Shown here in pieces: positions 60,601 through 64,000 of a DNA stretch of 64,000 nt. Source of the DNA: Mesostigma viride (lineage: Eukaryota > Streptophyta > Mesostigmatophyceae > Mesostigmatales > Mesostigmataceae); the NCBI GenBank assembly GCA_009746045.1, contig RPFO01000156.1, positions 3,281,262 through 3,345,261 on the forward strand. Reading direction: 5' to 3'. The translations under genes were made by a program, and so were the position numbers. The notes beneath the pieces were generated by a model. It had not been told where the DNA came from. It searched no databases and saw nothing but the letters and a program-made list of their open reading frames with translations. Positions within the stretch are counted from its first letter, which is position 1. The number at the start of each line of letters is the position of its first letter.

Positions 60601-63600
60601 CACCCACCCTGTGCTCCCTCAGTTCAGCATAGTCCACAACCGCTTATTAAACCATTCACCCGCCACCCACCCTGTGCTCCCTCAGTTCAGCATAGTCCAC
60701 AACCGCTTATTAAACCATTCACCCGCCACCCACCCTGTGCTCCCTCAGTTCAGCATAGTCCACAACCGCTTATTAAACCATTCACCCGCCACCCACCCTG
60801 TGCTCCCTCAGTTCAGCATAGTCCACAACCGCTTATTAAACCATTCACCCGCCACCCACCCTGTGCTCCCTCAGTTCAGCATAGTCCACAACCGCTTATT
60901 AAACCATTCACCCGCCACCCACCCTGTGCTCCCTCAGTTCAGCATAGTCCACAACCGCTTATTAAACCATTCACCCGCCACCCACCCTGTGCTCCCTCAG
61001 TTCAGCATAGTCCACAACCGCTTATTAAACCATTCACCCGCCACCACCCTGTGCTCCCTCAGTTCAGCATAGTCCACAACCGCTTATTAAACCATTCACC
61101 CGCCACCCACCCTGTGCTCCCTCAGTTCAGCATAGTCCACAACCGCTTATTAAACCATTCACCCGCCACCCACCCTGTGCTCCCTCAGTTCAGCATAGTC
61201 CACAACCGCTTATTAAACCATTCACCCGCCACCCACCCTGTGCTCCCTCAGTTCAGCATAGTCCACAACCGCTTATTAAACCATTCACCCGCCACCCACC
61301 CTGTGCTCCCTCAGTTCAGCATAGTCCACAACCGCTTATTAAACCATTCACCCGCCACCCACCCTGTGCTCCCTCAGTTCAGCATAGTCCACAACCGCTT
61401 ATTAAACCATTCACCCGCCACCCACCCTGTGCTCCCTCAGTTCAGCATAGTCCACAACCGCTTATTAAACCATTCACCCGCCACCCACCCTGTGCTCCCT
61501 CAGTTCAGCATAGTCCACAACCGCTTATTAAACCATTCACCCGCCACCCACCCTGTGCTCCCTCAGTTCAGCATAGTCCACAACCGCTTATTAAACCATT
61601 CACCCGCCACCCACCTGTGCTCCCTCAGTTCAGCATAGTCCACAACCGCTTATTAAACCATTCACCCGCCACCCACCGTGTGCTCCCTCAGTTCAGCATA
61701 GTCCACAACCGCTTATTAAACCATTCACCCGCCACCCACCCTGTGCTCCCTCAGTTCAGCATAGTCCACAACCGCTTATTAAACCATTCACCCGCCACCC
61801 ACCCTGTGCTCCCTCAGTTCAGCATAGTCCACAACCGCTTATTAAACCATTCACCCGCCACCCACCCTGTGCTCCCTCAGTTCAGCATAGTCCACAACCG
61901 CTTATTAAACCATTCACCCGCCACCCACCCTGTGCTCCCTCAGTTCAGCATAGTCCACAACCGCTTATTAAACCATTCACCCGCCACCCACCCTGTGCTC
62001 CCTCAGTTCAGCATAGTCCACAACCGCTTATTAAACCATTCACCCGCCACCCACCCTGTGCTCCCTCAGTTCAGCATAGTCCACAACCGCTTATTAAACC
62101 ATTCACCCGCCACCCACCCTGTGCTCCCTCAGTTCAGCATAGTCCACAACCGCTTATTAAACCATTCACCCGCCACCCACCCTGTGCTCCCTCAGTTCAG
62201 CATAGTCCACAACCGCTTATTAAACCATTCACCCGCCACCCACCCTGTGCTCCCTCAGTTCAGCATAGTCCACAACCGCTTATTAAACCATTCACCCGCC
62301 ACCCACCCTGTGCTCCCTCAGTTCAGCATAGTCCACAACCGCTTATTAAACCATTCACCCGCCACCCACCCTGTGCTCCCTCAGTTCAGCATAGTCCACA
62401 ACCGCTTATTAAACCATTCACCCGCCACCCACCCTGTGCTCCCTCAGTTCAGCATAGTCCACAACCGCTTATTAAACCATTCACCCGCCACCCACCTGTG
62501 CTCCCTCAGTTCAGCATAGTCCACAACCGCTTATTAAACCATTCACCCGCCACCCACCCTGTGCTCCCTCAGTTCAGCATAGTCCACAACCGCTTATTAA
62601 ACCATTCACCCGCCACCCACCCTGTGCTCCCTCAGTTCAGCATAGTCCACAACCGCTTATTAAACCATTCACCCGCCACCCACCCTGTGCTCCCTCAGTT
62701 CAGCATAGTCCACAACCGCTTATTAAACCATTCACCCGCCACCCACCTGTGCTCCCTCAGTTCAGCATAGTCCACAACCGCTTATTAAACCATTCACCCG
62801 CCACCCACCCTGTGCTCCCTCAGTTCAGCATAGTCCACAACCGCTTATTAAACCATTCACCCGCCACCCACCCTGTGCTCCCTCAGTTCAGCATAGTCCA
62901 CAACCGCTTATTAAACCATTCACCCGCCACCCACCCTGTGCTCCCTCAGTTCAGCATAGTCCACAACCGCTTATTAAACCATTCACCCGCCACCCACCCT
63001 GTGCTCCCTCAGTTCAGCATAGTCCACAACCGCTTATTAAACCATTCACCCGCCACCCACCCTGTGCTCCCTCAGTTCAGCATAGTCCACAACCGCTTAT
63101 TAAACCATTCACCCGCCACCCACCCTGTGCTCCCTCAGTTCAGCATAGTCCACAACCGCTTATTAAACCATTCACCCGCCACCCACCCTGTGCTCCCTCA
63201 GTTCAGCATAGTCCACAACCGCTTATTAAACCATTCACCCGCCACCCACCCTGTGCTCCCTCAGTTCAGCATAGTCCACAACCGCTTATTAAACCATTCA
63301 CCCGCCACCCACCTGTGCTCCCTCAGTTCAGCATAGTCCACAACCGCTTATTAAACCATTCACCCGCCATCCACCCTGTGCTCCCTCAGTTCAGCATAGT
63401 CCACAACCGCTTATTAAACCATTCACCCGCCACCCACCCTGTGCTCCCTCAGTTCAGCATAGTCCACAACCGCTTATTAAACCATTCACCCGCCATCCAC
63501 CCTGTGCTCCCTCAGTTCAGCATAGTCCACAACCGCTTATTAAACCATTCACCCGCCACCCACCTGTGCTCCCTCAGTTCAGCATAGTCCACAACCGCTT

Positions 63601-64000
63601 ATTAAACCATTCACCCGCCACCCACCTGTGCTCCCTCAGTTCAGCATAGTCCACAACCGCTTATTAAACCATTCACCCGCCACCCACCCTGTGCTCCCTC
63701 AGTTCAGCATAGTCCACAACCGCTTATTAAACCATTCACCCGCCACCCACCTGTGCTCCCTCAGTTCAGCATAGTCCACAACCGCTTATTAAACCATTCA
63801 CCCGCCACCCACCCTGTGCTCCCTCAGTTCAGCATAGTCCACAACCGCTTATTAAACCATTCACCCGCCACCCACCTGTGCTCCCTCAGTTCAGCATAGT
63901 CCACAACCGCTTATTAAACCATTCACCCGCCACCCACCTGTGCTCCCTCAGTTCAGCATAGTCCACAACCGCTTATTAAACCATTCACCCGCCACCCACC
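45676..64000. repeat. 63-bp satellite array, continuing past the window
   Basis: About 290 head-to-tail units (core TTCAGCATAGTCCACAACCG, then CTTATTAAACCATTCACCCG, then CCACCCACCC). Units are 63 bp or, by loss of C at the CCACCCACCC run, 62 or 61 bp; otherwise nearly invariant, with rare CCAC to CCAT and ACCCTG to ACCGTG changes. The first units at the left edge differ most (CATAGCCCACA, CACCTTGTG). The 63-bp unit has no stop in one plus frame, so it produces long repetitive open frames (LPQFSIVHNRLLNHSP) broken wherever a 62-bp unit occurs. These are not genes. Confidence 0.97.
56362..56556. other. Assembly gap (195 N)
   Basis: A run of N inside the satellite. The bases on both sides are atypical (CTCACCCTAGTGCATTCACC on the left; AACGCATTCC on the right), suggesting poor-quality contig ends. 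The true array length is unknown. Confidence 0.99.

Noticed and set aside
45676-63590. Long open frames of LPQFSIVHNRLLNHSP repeats
   Set aside because: The 63-bp satellite unit simply lacks a stop in one frame; frames break at each 62-bp unit and no unique sequence or start context exists.

Overview
This window looks like nuclear DNA from a eukaryote with GC-rich coding sequence, GT-AG introns and many non-LTR retrotransposons. A green alga is the best guess. The basis is the intron style, a plant-like N-terminal motif in one gene, a candidate TGTAA poly(A) signal and alanine/glycine/proline-rich proteins. I cannot place the genus. I see no bacterial operon, CRISPR array or complete rRNA/tRNA gene.

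Layout. (1) 1-3.7 kb: 3' part of an L1-like LINE, frameshifted, with a zinc-knuckle tail. (2) 5.39-8.61 kb: a four-exon plus-strand gene for a low-complexity protein of about 754 residues carrying two LNLLPRS motifs. (3) 9.57-29.1 kb: a transposon graveyard. It holds a family of about 2 kb that encodes only an L1-ORF1-like protein, at least nine pieces of a second LINE family with YADDT reverse transcriptase, a hAT-type DNA transposon and a tRNA-like SINE candidate. Target-site duplications (TSDs) order much of this: LINE A, in the tail of an older LINE, contains a 280-bp SINE-like element, which contains LINE B, which contains a hAT element, which contains a LINE 3' end. (4) 29.83-45.05 kb: a minus-strand gene reconstructed from 13 phase-compatible exons. 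It encodes at least 1065 C-terminal residues of a coiled-coil, acidic, RGG-tailed protein that resembles the nuclear-pore basket protein TPR/NUA. Most of its introns carry their own private tandem repeat. (5) 45.68-64.0 kb: a very uniform satellite with a 63-bp unit (about 290 copies, one 195-bp N gap). It lies where the next upstream intron or 5' part of the TPR-like gene should be.

Working picture: two host genes flank a nested retrotransposon cluster. The ORF1-only family shares its 3' terminus with RT-encoding LINEs nearby, so it may be mobilised by them, much as HAL1 elements relate to L1 in mammals. Splice models and TSDs were read by eye from the sequence. Family names rest on motif recognition and were not checked by any search.
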